Position numbers and translations under genes: made by a program. Below are positions 5,735 to 14,082 of a DNA stretch of 22,520 nt, piece by piece (the stretch's first letter is position 1; each line of letters begins with the position of its first letter). A model generated the notes under the pieces. That model was given only the letters and a program-made list of their open reading frames with translations, was not told the DNA's origin and did not search any database. The stretch spans positions 1 through 22,520 of the forward strand of contig JAIFLS010000050.1 in the NCBI GenBank assembly GCA_020048935.1, given 5' to 3'. This DNA is from a bacterium. GTDB lineage: Bacteria; Verrucomicrobiota; Kiritimatiellia; UBA8416.

Positions 5735-8164
5735 TCACTCCACCGGCGGGAGCTTCTGTTCCTCGATCCACACCGTGAGATGTCCCATCGGCTGACCTTC
5801 CGCACCGCGCCTGTTGAACTGAAGGAAGCTTGTGGCCGCCATGGTCACTTTACCGCCCTTGAATTCACCGAGGAGATCAGAATATACATGAGCGCCTCGC
5901 GGCTGGCCGCCTGCGCGGTTGGGCACGCCCGTTTTCGACTCAGCCAACAGCTTGCCGTTGACATAAAGGGCATAGCCCTCGCCTGCCATGACATGATTGC
6001 TGCCTCCGACAACGAAGCGATAGCGGTAACCCTCCTTGAACGCCGGTATCTCGAAAGTACCGCGGATCAGCAGCACTTCCTTTTCCCACAGGGTCCGCGG
6101 AGTCAAGCCGCAAAGGCACTGGCCTTGCGTGCATGCTCCCAGCGGCGCCAGCTTGCCGACTTTATTCCCGAACGGAGGCAGCCCTTTCTTCCAGCCTGCC
6201 TTGCCGGCATCAAAGTCAGGCGCGAACCAGTTTTCCATGCCGGCAGGATAAGTCACCTTGCGATACCGCGGCTCCTTCGCCTTATCCAGGGCCTCCGGCG
6301 GATCGAAGCTGAAGCAGTCCCACTCCGCATTGTTCAGTTCCGGCCCGAACGCATGCCACTCGTAGTCCTGCACGCCGGCAGCTATGTAGAAGTTGTTCAA
6401 GGCGTCAAGGGAATCGCGAAGGAACTGCGACGTCCTGGCCGGCTTATCCCCATTCACGGCGGACAGCAATGCTGCGCGGTTCTTGGAATCAGCGGTAAAT
6501 GACTTCAGCATTCCGTCAGTAATGATCGGCTCCAATGCTTTCTGCGATGTCTTGGCCGCTGCAGCCTTCGCGGCTTCGTCCAGATCCTGTGGCACCTCAG
6601 CGGCTGGCTGCGCTGTGACGGCAGGCTTCGGCCGGTTGCCATACGGGAGCGGCTCAGCCTTACCGCCGAGCATCTGCACCATCGCACGGCCGAGCGCGTC
6701 GCCGGTCAGCATATAGGTCTCGGCATTCTTGTTGTAGTGGTAGTCCTCACCGGAGGGTGATTCGTCAACTGCCCGCCAGAAGCCGCGCGTGTCTACAGAC
6801 GCCACAGTACCTGCATATTCCGGATGCTGCTGCGGATCGCCCACAGCCATCTGAGCGTCCCAGATACCCTTCCACGGTCCAGCCTCGATGTCGTAGCCGC
6901 CAAATCCGACCGTAGCGATGGCCGCCGGCATCTTCGGCACATTGAACTCCTTACGCAGGTCGTTGATAAGGTTGACCAGGTGCTTCTCATATTCTTCCTT
7001 GGGGTCGCCTTTATCCTTGTGACCCTGCCACCAGACGAAGCCCGCAATCTCATACCCCTGCCCTGCGTAGCCCGGGAGATTGGTGGCGATGCCGTCCAGT
7101 GTCTTGTGAACGCCTTCGACCATCAGGCGGTATTCCAGACCTTCCCATTGATCGGCCCCCTCGCGCTCCGTCTTGCCGCTCGACGGCGGACGGAAGTCGA
7201 AGTTCAACGCGCGGTTGCCCATCGCCGTCTTGATCAGCAGCACGGGCTCGTCGTGGAACGTCCCCATGACGCAGCCGAATCCCAGCTCCGGGCCGATGAA
7301 CTTGCCATTAGAAGCCGGACTGAGCGGGCTGCCCTTGAAGCTAATTCGCGCATCGTAGTAGTAGACATCGCTGCGTACCGTCCACTTGCCCTCGTCGTCA
7401 ATCAGCCAGGGAAACAGCTTGTCCCTCTGGGTCAACGATTCAAGATCCCCACGACCGACCAGATCCTCCTGGCTCATCCAGAGAGCAGTCGATCCGCCCT
7501 TGAAATAGGTGATCGTGACCGGATAGCGCTTGCCCGCCTCCAGAGTCACCTTCTGTCTCACAGCGGCCTCGCCGATATTGCGGCGGTAGACTTCCTTTCC
7601 GTCAAGTTCCATGACGTTGAATGCGCTGTCACCATAGCCCGGGCTGCAGGTGTAATTGCCAGACTCGGGCACCTCGATGAACGCCTTTGCCACGCAAGTC
7701 TCAGCGTCCGCAGACGGCAGAACACCCTTGGAAATACCAAGCGCAACCGCTTCTGTCTTGACCGGCTGCTCCTTATCATAATTCCTGGCAGCGTCAAATG
7801 CGCCCTTGTAGATTGCGGCACTCGCACCTTTCGCCGCGCCGGGGTCGGCCGAAACGAAAATACCGAGGTGAGCGATCTTGTAGTTACCGCCAAGGAAAAT
7901 GGCGAAGGGGCCGAAAGAGGCGTCGGGATCAGCCGTCAGGTATATGCCGTTGTACGCGCACCTGGCACCGCTGGGCGTTCCGAAGCCGACCATGTTCGAC
8001 TGCCCGGCCATGATATAAACCTTAACCGGTTTCTTCGCGTCAACCGGATTGACATCCGGCCGCGGGAGGGTGGCAGGAACAGGGTTGGCCGCCTGCAAAT
8101 CAAATCCCTGAAGGCTTAGGGCCACGGCAATCAATACAGGTAATGTCAACGTTCGCTTCTTCAT
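5735..8164 (-). CDS. Exported SASA-type carbohydrate esterase with PA14-like insert and shared C-terminal module
   Basis: This is predicted to remove acyl (acetyl) groups from sugars or sialate outside the cytoplasm. Residues 1-26 form a signal peptide. The SASA/carbohydrate esterase family 6-like fold opens with IMAGQSNMVG, nucleophile S56. It then breaks for about 185 residues, including a PA14-like segment (about 160-240, with PESGNYTCSPGYGDSAFNV and EAGKRYPVTITYF). It resumes at WTVRSDVYYYDARI (261-274) and continues through IGPELGFG, IKTAMGNRALNFDFRPPSSG and VWWQGHKD to DYHYN, whose H476 is the likely catalytic His. An Ala/Pro-rich linker (about 505-545) leads to a module of about 210 residues (600-809) that also ends the upstream protein. 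The ATG has an AAAGGA site. The gene is 64 bases after its neighbour and probably in one operon with it. The substrate is unknown. Confidence 0.85.
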   Translation of the reverse strand: MKKRTLTLPVLIAVALSLQGFDLQAANPVPATLPRPDVNPVDAKKPVKVYIMAGQSNMVGFGTPSGARCAYNGIYLTADPDASFGPFAIFLGGNYKIAHLGIFVSADPGAAKGASAAIYKGAFDAARNYDKEQPVKTEAVALGISKGVLPSADAETCVAKAFIEVPESGNYTCSPGYGDSAFNVMELDGKEVYRRNIGEAAVRQKVTLEAGKRYPVTITYFKGGSTALWMSQEDLVGRGDLESLTQRDKLFPWLIDDEGKWTVRSDVYYYDARISFKGSPLSPASNGKFIGPELGFGCVMGTFHDEPVLLIKTAMGNRALNFDFRPPSSGKTEREGADQWEGLEYRLMVEGVHKTLDGIATNLPGYAGQGYEIAGFVWWQGHKDKGDPKEEYEKHLVNLINDLRKEFNVPKMPAAIATVGFGGYDIEAGPWKGIWDAQMAVGDPQQHPEYAGTVASVDTRGFWRAVDESPSGEDYHYNKNAETYMLTGDALGRAMVQMLGGKAEPLPYGNRPKPAVTAQPAAEVPQDLDEAAKAAAAKTSQKALEPIITDGMLKSFTADSKNRAALLSAVNGDKPARTSQFLRDSLDALNNFYIAAGVQDYEWHAFGPELNNAEWDCFSFDPPEALDKAKEPRYRKVTYPAGMENWFAPDFDAGKAGWKKGLPPFGNKVGKLAPLGACTQGQCLCGLTPRTLWEKEVLLIRGTFEIPAFKEGYRYRFVVGGSNHVMAGEGYALYVNGKLLAESKTGVPNRAGGQPRGAHVYSDLLGEFKGGKVTMAATSFLQFNRRGAEGQPMGHLTVWIEEQKLPPVE
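5738..6367 (-). repeat. C-terminal module, copy in the SASA esterase
   Basis: This is a protein-level repeat of about 210 residues shared with 8690-9311. Shared anchors in order are AFGPE, EWD, FDPPE, RYRKVTYP-GME-WF, DFD, AGWKKG, GAC-x4-C-x-CG, TLW-KEVLLIR-TF, GYRYR-VGGS-HV, a Y-NG turn, EFKGGKV, AATSFL, GH, and QK-PP. The pattern of beta strands and the late GG-GH positions suggest a jelly-roll carbohydrate-binding-like fold. That is an inference. Confidence 0.85.
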
Positions 8165-8228
8165 GTTTGTTTCCTTTATTGCTCAGCTATACCAACAGCC
8201 TTCATATCACCCTTCAGACAACAACCGT

Positions 8229-11200
8229 TTACTTCCTCTTCATCACGAGCAGCGGACATTTCCACTCAGGCCCGTTCTTCGCGTCAAACCCGCCCGTTTC
8301 CACAAACAGGTAGTCCGCGTTTTTCATGGTTTGCTGAGTCATAGCAAGCGCCTGGCACCTCTTCAGATCCATGAGCGTGCTGCCGGACCAGATCCAGAAC
8401 GGATTGCCGGTCTGCCCGTTATCCTTCAAAGACATTGCGGTGAACAATGTATTGCCCTTTGGTAGCGGTTCAGGGCCTTTTTCCGGATCGAACGCCGCCA
8501 TACTCGCGACCTGGCCTATCACGGTCCAATCACCGGGAATCACCTTATTCAGTACGAACTTACCGTCATAGCGGAACTTGCCTTCGTCGGGGTCAATTTC
8601 AACTCCCGGATTCTGAAGCTCCTGCCAGGCCGCGCAGGACATCGGCACAAGTGTTGCCGACTTCCGTACCATGTCTTCATTCATTGGCGGAATCTTCTGC
8701 TGCTGGAACCAGATGTTGATATGTCCCTGGATCTTGTGCAGACGGTGCTGCTGACGCAGGAAACTGGTCGCCGCAACAACGACCTTACCGCCCTTGAATT
8801 CATCGAATAAATCAGCCGATATAGCAGCTCCGTCAGGTTCTCCGCCTGACCCGCGTCCACCGTATCCGCTCCTCTCGGCAATATTCCTGCCGTTGATATA
8901 CACGCAGAATCCGTCACCCACGCCCACGTGCGATGAACCGCCAACCAGAAGCCGGTAGCGGTATCCATCCTTCAGTGGAGGCAGGTCAAAGGTTCGCCGG
9001 ATCAGGAGAACCTCCTTGTCCCAAAGCGTTTGTCCGGCATCGCCGCAGCCGCAGACTGAATTTGAGCATGCTCCGGCCTCTGGCAGCTTTCCGTCAAAAT
9101 TGGCAAATGGCGCTTTGCCCTTCTTCCAGCCCGCCGCCTGTGGATCGAAATCGGTTCCGAACCATTTCTCCATTCCTTCGGGATAGGTCACCTTGCGATA
9201 ACGCGCCTTGCGTTCATCTGCCCAATTAGGCCCTTTCTCAGGCGGATCGAATGTAATGTAATCCCACTCATTGCCATGACGTTCCGGCCCGAAAGCTTCC
9301 CATCCGTACGCTTTATCTCCGGCCTTGGCGTACAATTCGGCTAATTGCTGCATCGGGTCAGCCCTTCCTCCGGTACATCCGCCTCTTTCGATCTTCTCGG
9401 ATTTCGCCAGCTTGCAGAGAGTGTCGTAATTCTTTGCCACAAGCTCCGGAACAAGTTCATCCATGATTGCCTTTGCAACGGCTTTCTGAATATCGTCGCC
9501 TGAGCTGTCCAGCTTCTCAGCGTTCATAAAACTGGAGCGATGCGTCAATGCCGTGTTCGGAAAACGCTTCTTTGATATGTCGTAAAGTTTCTCGAGCCCG
9601 CCCGGAATCGAGCTTATCGCCCCGGCCACTGCATCGAGGTACCATGTATCAGACGCCGGATGGCGTCCGCCTGGCGGATTTGTATTCGTACCGGGATAAG
9701 CCAGGTACACCCTGCTAATGGCCTCCAGGCCTGCCTTCTGAACCTCAGGATCAGCATCCGCGAGCCGCTCTGCAAGCTTTCCGAGCTCGCCGGGCGCCCT
9801 CAGGAAATTCGGCACATGCTTCTCTATTGCCGGTAGCACCTGCCTATAATACTGCTTGTCAACCGCAAGCGGGACAATTGCGCCAAGCGCCGCATGGCTT
9901 ATCCATTGTTCTTCATGCCCTATCAGCCCTGCAATGCGATCCGCGTGCGGCGCCAGCTGCACTGCGGTGCGGCGGCCCATAATTCTTACAACCTGGTCAA
10001 GAATGAACCATGACTCTTTCGGATCATTCAGCATGCCACCAAGCAGAGACACGACCTCATACGTCATCGCCTCCATTGGAAAGCCAGGATCACATTTCTC
10101 CGGCCGGGAACTTACCGTCGGCATCTTCATCACCGATACGCCGGCATATCTCACGCGCGCATCATTGTCTTTCAGCAGCTCAGGAATCAGGCTGTAACGC
10201 TTCTCTTTGTATATGATGTCAGCGGCCCTGGCGCGGTACATATGCTGGGGATGACGCGCCAATTCCATTACCTCCGCATCGCTTAGCTTGGCCTTCTCAA
10301 GTTTACCGTTGAACGCCAGCCCTGAGTCAGCAACAACTGTCTCATGGTCAAGATCTCTGATCTTGCCGTCCTTGTCGGCAGCTGCATCGAGCTTCAGGAA
10401 ATCATCGTCAGCCGCTGTCCCCCACGGCCGCTCCGGTATCTTGTAATACTCCGCAAACTTACTTCGCGGCGCGCCGAAGATGCAGAGTTTCTTGCGCGGA
10501 GCTGTGTAAGTCAGCCCCATTGTAATACCCCAGCTAGTCTTGTCGTAGCCCTCTCCGCCCAGCACGCCAAACGAGCCGTCATAACGGCGGGATAAATCAT
10601 ACCACCAGGTCCGCTCCTTCATGAAGTCGCGATACTGCCGTGGTTTGCGATCGTACATCAGACCCATCGCCGCGCTCCGCCACACCTCACCTATGCCACC
10701 ACCGGTATGACCGTGAAGCATATAGGAAGCAGAGTAGAAACTGTGCATTGCCGCGATATCACGGGCCCACTCGTAAATATCGTTCTTATCGTCCGGCAGC
10801 AGGGCCGATGCAGCGGCCATCGCATACGCCAGCATGGCATTTCGGCCGTTATCGGTTAGCGTCTGCTCCGGATGCGCGTCCATGTAGGGGTTCACTCCCT
10901 TACCGGCGAAACGGAAATAGTGTTGAAGTGCAGCCTGCAGCATTCCCTCTTCAACTTCCACTCCGCACTGCCTTGCAAGCAGCAGAAACTCCAGCGTCGA
11001 TGTGCCGGCAAGACCCATGTGGTGCCCTGGCATACCGCGGCCGCCCCATCCGTCATGATACATGGTCTTCCTGAGCGCATCGGCAATCTTTTTCATCAGC
11101 GGCAGGACAGATTTATCACCAGTCCGCAGGTAATATTCCGCTATTGGAGGTCCGCCCCATCCGGTAAACCACGCATAAACAGAGCTGCCTTCACCGTAGT

Positions 11201-11897
11201 TGGCGTTCTTTTCCACAAGCGTCTTCATCCATCCGCGCACGACCTCAAGGTCCTTCTCTTCGCCGGTTGAAAGCATGAAAAGAATTTTTGGCCCGTCCAA
11301 TTCGACTTTGCCACTGTGCCCTTCCCTCGCCAACTGGTCAGCGAGATTGCGCACGATCTTATCGGACTTTGGACAGTCAAGCGGCCATGTGTCGCTGTAT
11401 GCACCCAGAACGGGTATTTCAACAGTGACCCTCACTTCCGGGGCCTTTTCGTCATCTTTCACGGCAATCACAACCTTGCCGTCTGTGGCCTCCGCCGTAG
11501 TAATGATATTACCGAGCTGAATGCGCGGATCAATGTCGTGCAGTTTCTCACCGTTGATCGTCTCAATGATCTGGCCAGCCTTCAGTTTACCTGTTGTCGC
11601 AGCAGGCGACCCTTCTTCAATACTCTTGATCTTCATCACGAATGCCGGAGGATGAAGCTCAATGCCGAGACCAACCGGCCCGAAGCGGTCCACTGACTGG
11701 ACAAGCACCGACTGTGAACTCGGCCTCGTTGAAAAGACCGCCGGACTGGTATAAAACGTTTCCGGTTGTGGAGCATTCGCCTGTTCTTCAGCGAAACTCA
11801 GCCTGCCTGAAATCAGCACTATAAAACCTAAGCCCCTTGCAAGATGCCCGAATTTCATCGCGTGAATGATGCTGCCTTCCATGAGCCTGCAATACAT
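8229..11897 (-). CDS. Large exported PDZ + DUF6288-like protein with shared C-terminal module
   Basis: No experimentally defined function is known to me. The start is taken as ATG 11897 (about 1222 residues), because AAGGAG lies six bases before it. An upstream in-frame TTG at 11915 would sit before that site. A late ATG at 11858 begins a compact signal peptide, MKFGHLARGLGFIVLISG, so the exported form may effectively begin there. Domains: signal peptide; PDZ (about 74-166, with GPVGLGIELHP and KAGQIIETINGEKL); and a large helical Gly/Trp-rich region (about 170-500, with GGRGMPGHHMG, TDNGRNAMLAYAMA and LHGHTGGGIGEVW) that I recall as DUF6288. Next is a helical-repeat stretch resembling HEAT repeats (about 530-720), then the module shared with the downstream esterase (about 863-1070), and a C-terminal extension of about 150 residues. 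The assignment of DUF6288 is from memory and needs a profile search. Base composition is visibly less GC-rich than araA or rlmN. Confidence 0.82.
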   Translation of the reverse strand: MYCRLMEGSIIHAMKFGHLARGLGFIVLISGRLSFAEEQANAPQPETFYTSPAVFSTRPSSQSVLVQSVDRFGPVGLGIELHPPAFVMKIKSIEEGSPAATTGKLKAGQIIETINGEKLHDIDPRIQLGNIITTAEATDGKVVIAVKDDEKAPEVRVTVEIPVLGAYSDTWPLDCPKSDKIVRNLADQLAREGHSGKVELDGPKILFMLSTGEEKDLEVVRGWMKTLVEKNANYGEGSSVYAWFTGWGGPPIAEYYLRTGDKSVLPLMKKIADALRKTMYHDGWGGRGMPGHHMGLAGTSTLEFLLLARQCGVEVEEGMLQAALQHYFRFAGKGVNPYMDAHPEQTLTDNGRNAMLAYAMAAASALLPDDKNDIYEWARDIAAMHSFYSASYMLHGHTGGGIGEVWRSAAMGLMYDRKPRQYRDFMKERTWWYDLSRRYDGSFGVLGGEGYDKTSWGITMGLTYTAPRKKLCIFGAPRSKFAEYYKIPERPWGTAADDDFLKLDAAADKDGKIRDLDHETVVADSGLAFNGKLEKAKLSDAEVMELARHPQHMYRARAADIIYKEKRYSLIPELLKDNDARVRYAGVSVMKMPTVSSRPEKCDPGFPMEAMTYEVVSLLGGMLNDPKESWFILDQVVRIMGRRTAVQLAPHADRIAGLIGHEEQWISHAALGAIVPLAVDKQYYRQVLPAIEKHVPNFLRAPGELGKLAERLADADPEVQKAGLEAISRVYLAYPGTNTNPPGGRHPASDTWYLDAVAGAISSIPGGLEKLYDISKKRFPNTALTHRSSFMNAEKLDSSGDDIQKAVAKAIMDELVPELVAKNYDTLCKLAKSEKIERGGCTGGRADPMQQLAELYAKAGDKAYGWEAFGPERHGNEWDYITFDPPEKGPNWADERKARYRKVTYPEGMEKWFGTDFDPQAAGWKKGKAPFANFDGKLPEAGACSNSVCGCGDAGQTLWDKEVLLIRRTFDLPPLKDGYRYRLLVGGSSHVGVGDGFCVYINGRNIAERSGYGGRGSGGEPDGAAISADLFDEFKGGKVVVAATSFLRQQHRLHKIQGHINIWFQQQKIPPMNEDMVRKSATLVPMSCAAWQELQNPGVEIDPDEGKFRYDGKFVLNKVIPGDWTVIGQVASMAAFDPEKGPEPLPKGNTLFTAMSLKDNGQTGNPFWIWSGSTLMDLKRCQALAMTQQTMKNADYLFVETGGFDAKNGPEWKCPLLVMKRK
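8690..9311 (-). repeat. C-terminal module, copy in the PDZ/DUF6288-like protein
   Basis: This is the second copy of the module described at 5738-6367. The cysteine motif is GAC-SNSV-C-G-CG, the same spacing as the esterase copy (GAC-TQGQ-C-L-CG). Unlike the esterase copy it is not terminal: about 150 further residues follow it. Confidence 0.85.
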
Positions 11898-11903
11898 ACG
11901 TAT

Positions 11904-11909
11904 CTCCTT
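11904..11909 (-). promoter_or_regulatory. Ribosome-binding site setting the start at 11897
   Basis: Read on the minus strand, AAGGAG is followed by ATACGT and then ATG at 11897-11895, an ideal six-base spacing. It rules out the upstream TTG (11915) as the main start. The downstream ATGs at 11882 and 11858 have no comparable site. Confidence 0.75.
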
Positions 11910-11926
11910 AATCAATAGGCTATTAA

Positions 11927-11941
11927 GTCAAATGATTTGAC
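11927..11941. promoter_or_regulatory. Operator-like perfect inverted repeat 5' of the exported-protein operon
   Basis: GTCAAAT-G-ATTTGAC is a perfect 7-1-7 inverted repeat, 30 bases before the ATG of the minus-strand PDZ/DUF6288-like gene. The place fits a repressor or activator site controlling that operon. The regulator is not in the window. Confidence 0.5.
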
Positions 11942-12202
11942 TGTTCGAGTAAAATCCTGTGACCGCCATATGCGAGAATAACACACGTTCACAGCCACAA
12001 CAACCCCCAAGCGAAACATCCAGGGATTTATCCGCGCTTGGCTGCAAACAAATGCGTGGCCGAAAAATCCACGCCTTCCTCTCTTCAAGTACCGGGTTGA
12101 GCGCCTTTCAAATCCGCCATCAGCGCCCAGACGTCCATAATCCGCGTGTACGTTGCCAAACACGTCAGACGCAGACGAGCTGTCGTGTGTTTTTTGATAT
12201 CG
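11942..12202. other. Intergenic sequence between the divergent operons, no clear gene
   Basis: These bases lie between the two divergent operons. Open frames exist on both strands (a minus-strand frame spans 11912-12265), but none has a good ribosome-binding site, recognisable domain or plausible start. A lone GATATC sits near 12196. I see no terminator, RNA gene or repeat that I can support. Confidence 0.5.
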
Positions 12203-12230
12203 TTGACATGTAAACTGGAATCTATAGATT
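12203..12230 (+). promoter_or_regulatory. Candidate sigma70-type promoter for araB
   Basis: TTGACA (12203-12208) is a perfect -35. TAGATT (12225-12230) lies after a 16-base spacer and matches the -10 consensus at four of six positions. It is about 90 bases before the araB ATG, with an inverted repeat just downstream, an arrangement suited to repression. Confidence 0.5.
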
Positions 12231-12252
12231 TTGATCGTGATTCGACAAGACA

Positions 12253-12273
12253 AATATCGCGACATCCGATATT
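12253..12273. promoter_or_regulatory. Operator-like inverted repeat in the araB leader
   Basis: AATATCG and CGATATT are perfect 7-base inverted arms separated by seven bases. They lie about 25 bases after the promoter candidate and 44 before the araB ATG. A bound repressor would block araB transcription. The arms differ from the 11927 palindrome, so two regulators or two site types may be involved. The binding protein is unknown. Confidence 0.5.
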
Positions 12274-12316
12274 GTGTGTCTATCGTTCAACTGTGAACTC
12301 GGGGAAGGCTCTTGTT

Positions 12317-14002
12317 ATGACGGCTTCAGAACCACATTATTCGATCGGACTTGATTTCGGAACGAATTCGGTGCGGGCCATCGTTGTTGGTGTCGCGGAC
12401 GGCCGAACACTCGGCATGTCGGTCTTCAACTACCCGACCGGTGACATGGGCGTGGTGACCGATCCGCGCGACCCGCATGTGGCCCGGCAGCATCCGGCCG
12501 ACTATCTGGCGGGCATCGAGGCAACGGTTGCGGCCGCAATCAAGGAGGCCGGGGCCGGAGTGGCTGCGAATGTCGTCGGCATCGGCGTGGATACCACGGG
12601 AAGCACACCAATCCCCGTCGATGCGGCTGGCGTGGCACTGGCGCTGCAGAAACCGTTCGCGGACAATCCGAATGCAATGGCCTGGCTTTGGAAGGACCAC
12701 ACCGCTTTCAGGGAGGCGGCGGAAATCACCCGTGCGGCGCAGGCCAGCAACCCGCAATACCTGGCCAAATGCGGCGGGACCTATTCCTCGGAGTGGTTCT
12801 GGGCGAAGCTGCTGCATTGCGCCCGCACGGACCGCACGGTTTTCGATGCCGCCCACACCTGGGTGGAACTGGCCGACTGGATTCCGGCGGTCTTGACGGG
12901 CACAACAGCCCCGAATCAGGTGCAGCGCTGCATCTGCGCGGCTGGACACAAGGCCATGTTCAATCCGGCCTGGGGTGGCTATCCGGATCCGGCGTTTGTC
13001 GCCTCGTTTGACGGAGGGGTGCTCTCAGCCGTGCGCGCCACGCTGCCGGCAACGGCCGTCACAATCGCCGATGCTGTCGGCGGGCTGACCACCGACTGGG
13101 CGAAGCGTCTGGGGCTGCAAGCCGGTATCCCGGTGGCGGGCGGTGCCTTTGATTGTCATCTCGGGGCGGTCGGCTGCGGTATCCGGCCGGGAATCATGGT
13201 CAAGGTGATCGGCACCTCGACCTGCGATCTGGCCGTGCTGCCGATGGACCATGCGCTGGCGGACATTCCCGGCGTCTGCGGCGTGGTACCCGAGTCGGTA
13301 CTGCCGGGGAGTTACGGAGTCGAGGCAGGGCAATCGGCCGTCGGTGACATCTTCAACTGGTTCGTACACAAGTTGCAACCGGGCGGCGGTGTCAATCACT
13401 GGGCGCTCAATGAGGGGGCCGCCGAGCTCAAACCGGGCGAAAGCGGGTTGCTGGCACTGGACTGGCACAACGGCAACCGCACGGTACTGGTCGACCAGCA
13501 GCTTACCGGCATGATCATGGGACTGACGCTGCATTCCTCGCCCGCCGCGATCTTCCGCGCGCTGGTGGAGGCTACCGCCTTCGGTGCCCGCATGATCCGC
13601 GACCGCATGGTGGCCTACGGGGTGCCGATCGAGCGGGTTATCAACTGCGGCGGGATCGCCCTCAAGAGTCCGATGCTGATGCAGATCTACGCGGACGTAC
13701 TGAATTGCCCGATGCTGATTTCCGGCAGCGATCAGACCTGCGCCTTGGGCTCCGCGATGGCGGGAGCCGTCGTAGCGGGGGCGCATCCCGATTTTGCGGC
13801 AGCGGCGAGCGCGATGACCTCAATCCGCGATATCCAGTACCGCCCGATTCCGGAAAACGTCGCTGTCTACGAGCGGCTGTTCGGACTCTACACCCGGCTG
13901 CACAATCTGTTCGGCACGGAAAACTACGCCGACAACCAGTTCAATGTGATGAAGGAATTGATAACGATCCGGGGAAATGCCTGTAAGCCCGCCACCCACT
14001 GA
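12317..14002 (+). CDS. araB: Ribulokinase
   Basis: AraB phosphorylates L-ribulose to L-ribulose-5-phosphate with ATP in the cytoplasm, the second step of L-arabinose use. The 561-residue product matches the family length (E. coli 566). It is a FGGY-type sugar kinase: phosphate-1 loop SIGLDFGTNSVRA near 9-21, VVGIGVDTTGSTPIPVD, AWLWKDHTA (characteristic of ribulokinase), GGAFDCHLGAVGCG, VIGTSTCDL, and the late VINCGGIALKSPMLMQIYAD and CALGSAMAGAVVAG signature. ATG 12317 follows a GGAAGG site. Upstream in-frame extension to 12146 has no kinase-like sequence. A CCCAC-TGAG-GTGGG stem overlaps the stop codon, without a T-tract. araA follows after 273 bases, so this is an araBA order split by repeat DNA. 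Confidence 0.97.
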   Translation: MTASEPHYSIGLDFGTNSVRAIVVGVADGRTLGMSVFNYPTGDMGVVTDPRDPHVARQHPADYLAGIEATVAAAIKEAGAGVAANVVGIGVDTTGSTPIPVDAAGVALALQKPFADNPNAMAWLWKDHTAFREAAEITRAAQASNPQYLAKCGGTYSSEWFWAKLLHCARTDRTVFDAAHTWVELADWIPAVLTGTTAPNQVQRCICAAGHKAMFNPAWGGYPDPAFVASFDGGVLSAVRATLPATAVTIADAVGGLTTDWAKRLGLQAGIPVAGGAFDCHLGAVGCGIRPGIMVKVIGTSTCDLAVLPMDHALADIPGVCGVVPESVLPGSYGVEAGQSAVGDIFNWFVHKLQPGGGVNHWALNEGAAELKPGESGLLALDWHNGNRTVLVDQQLTGMIMGLTLHSSPAAIFRALVEATAFGARMIRDRMVAYGVPIERVINCGGIALKSPMLMQIYADVLNCPMLISGSDQTCALGSAMAGAVVAGAHPDFAAAASAMTSIRDIQYRPIPENVAVYERLFGLYTRLHNLFGTENYADNQFNVMKELITIRGNACKPATH

Positions 14003-14082
14003 GGTGGGCAAAACGAGGGTGGTAACTTTTGGGGAGAGTATTCACCACAAAGACTGATGCTCGGGATTCAGGGGGTAGATTA

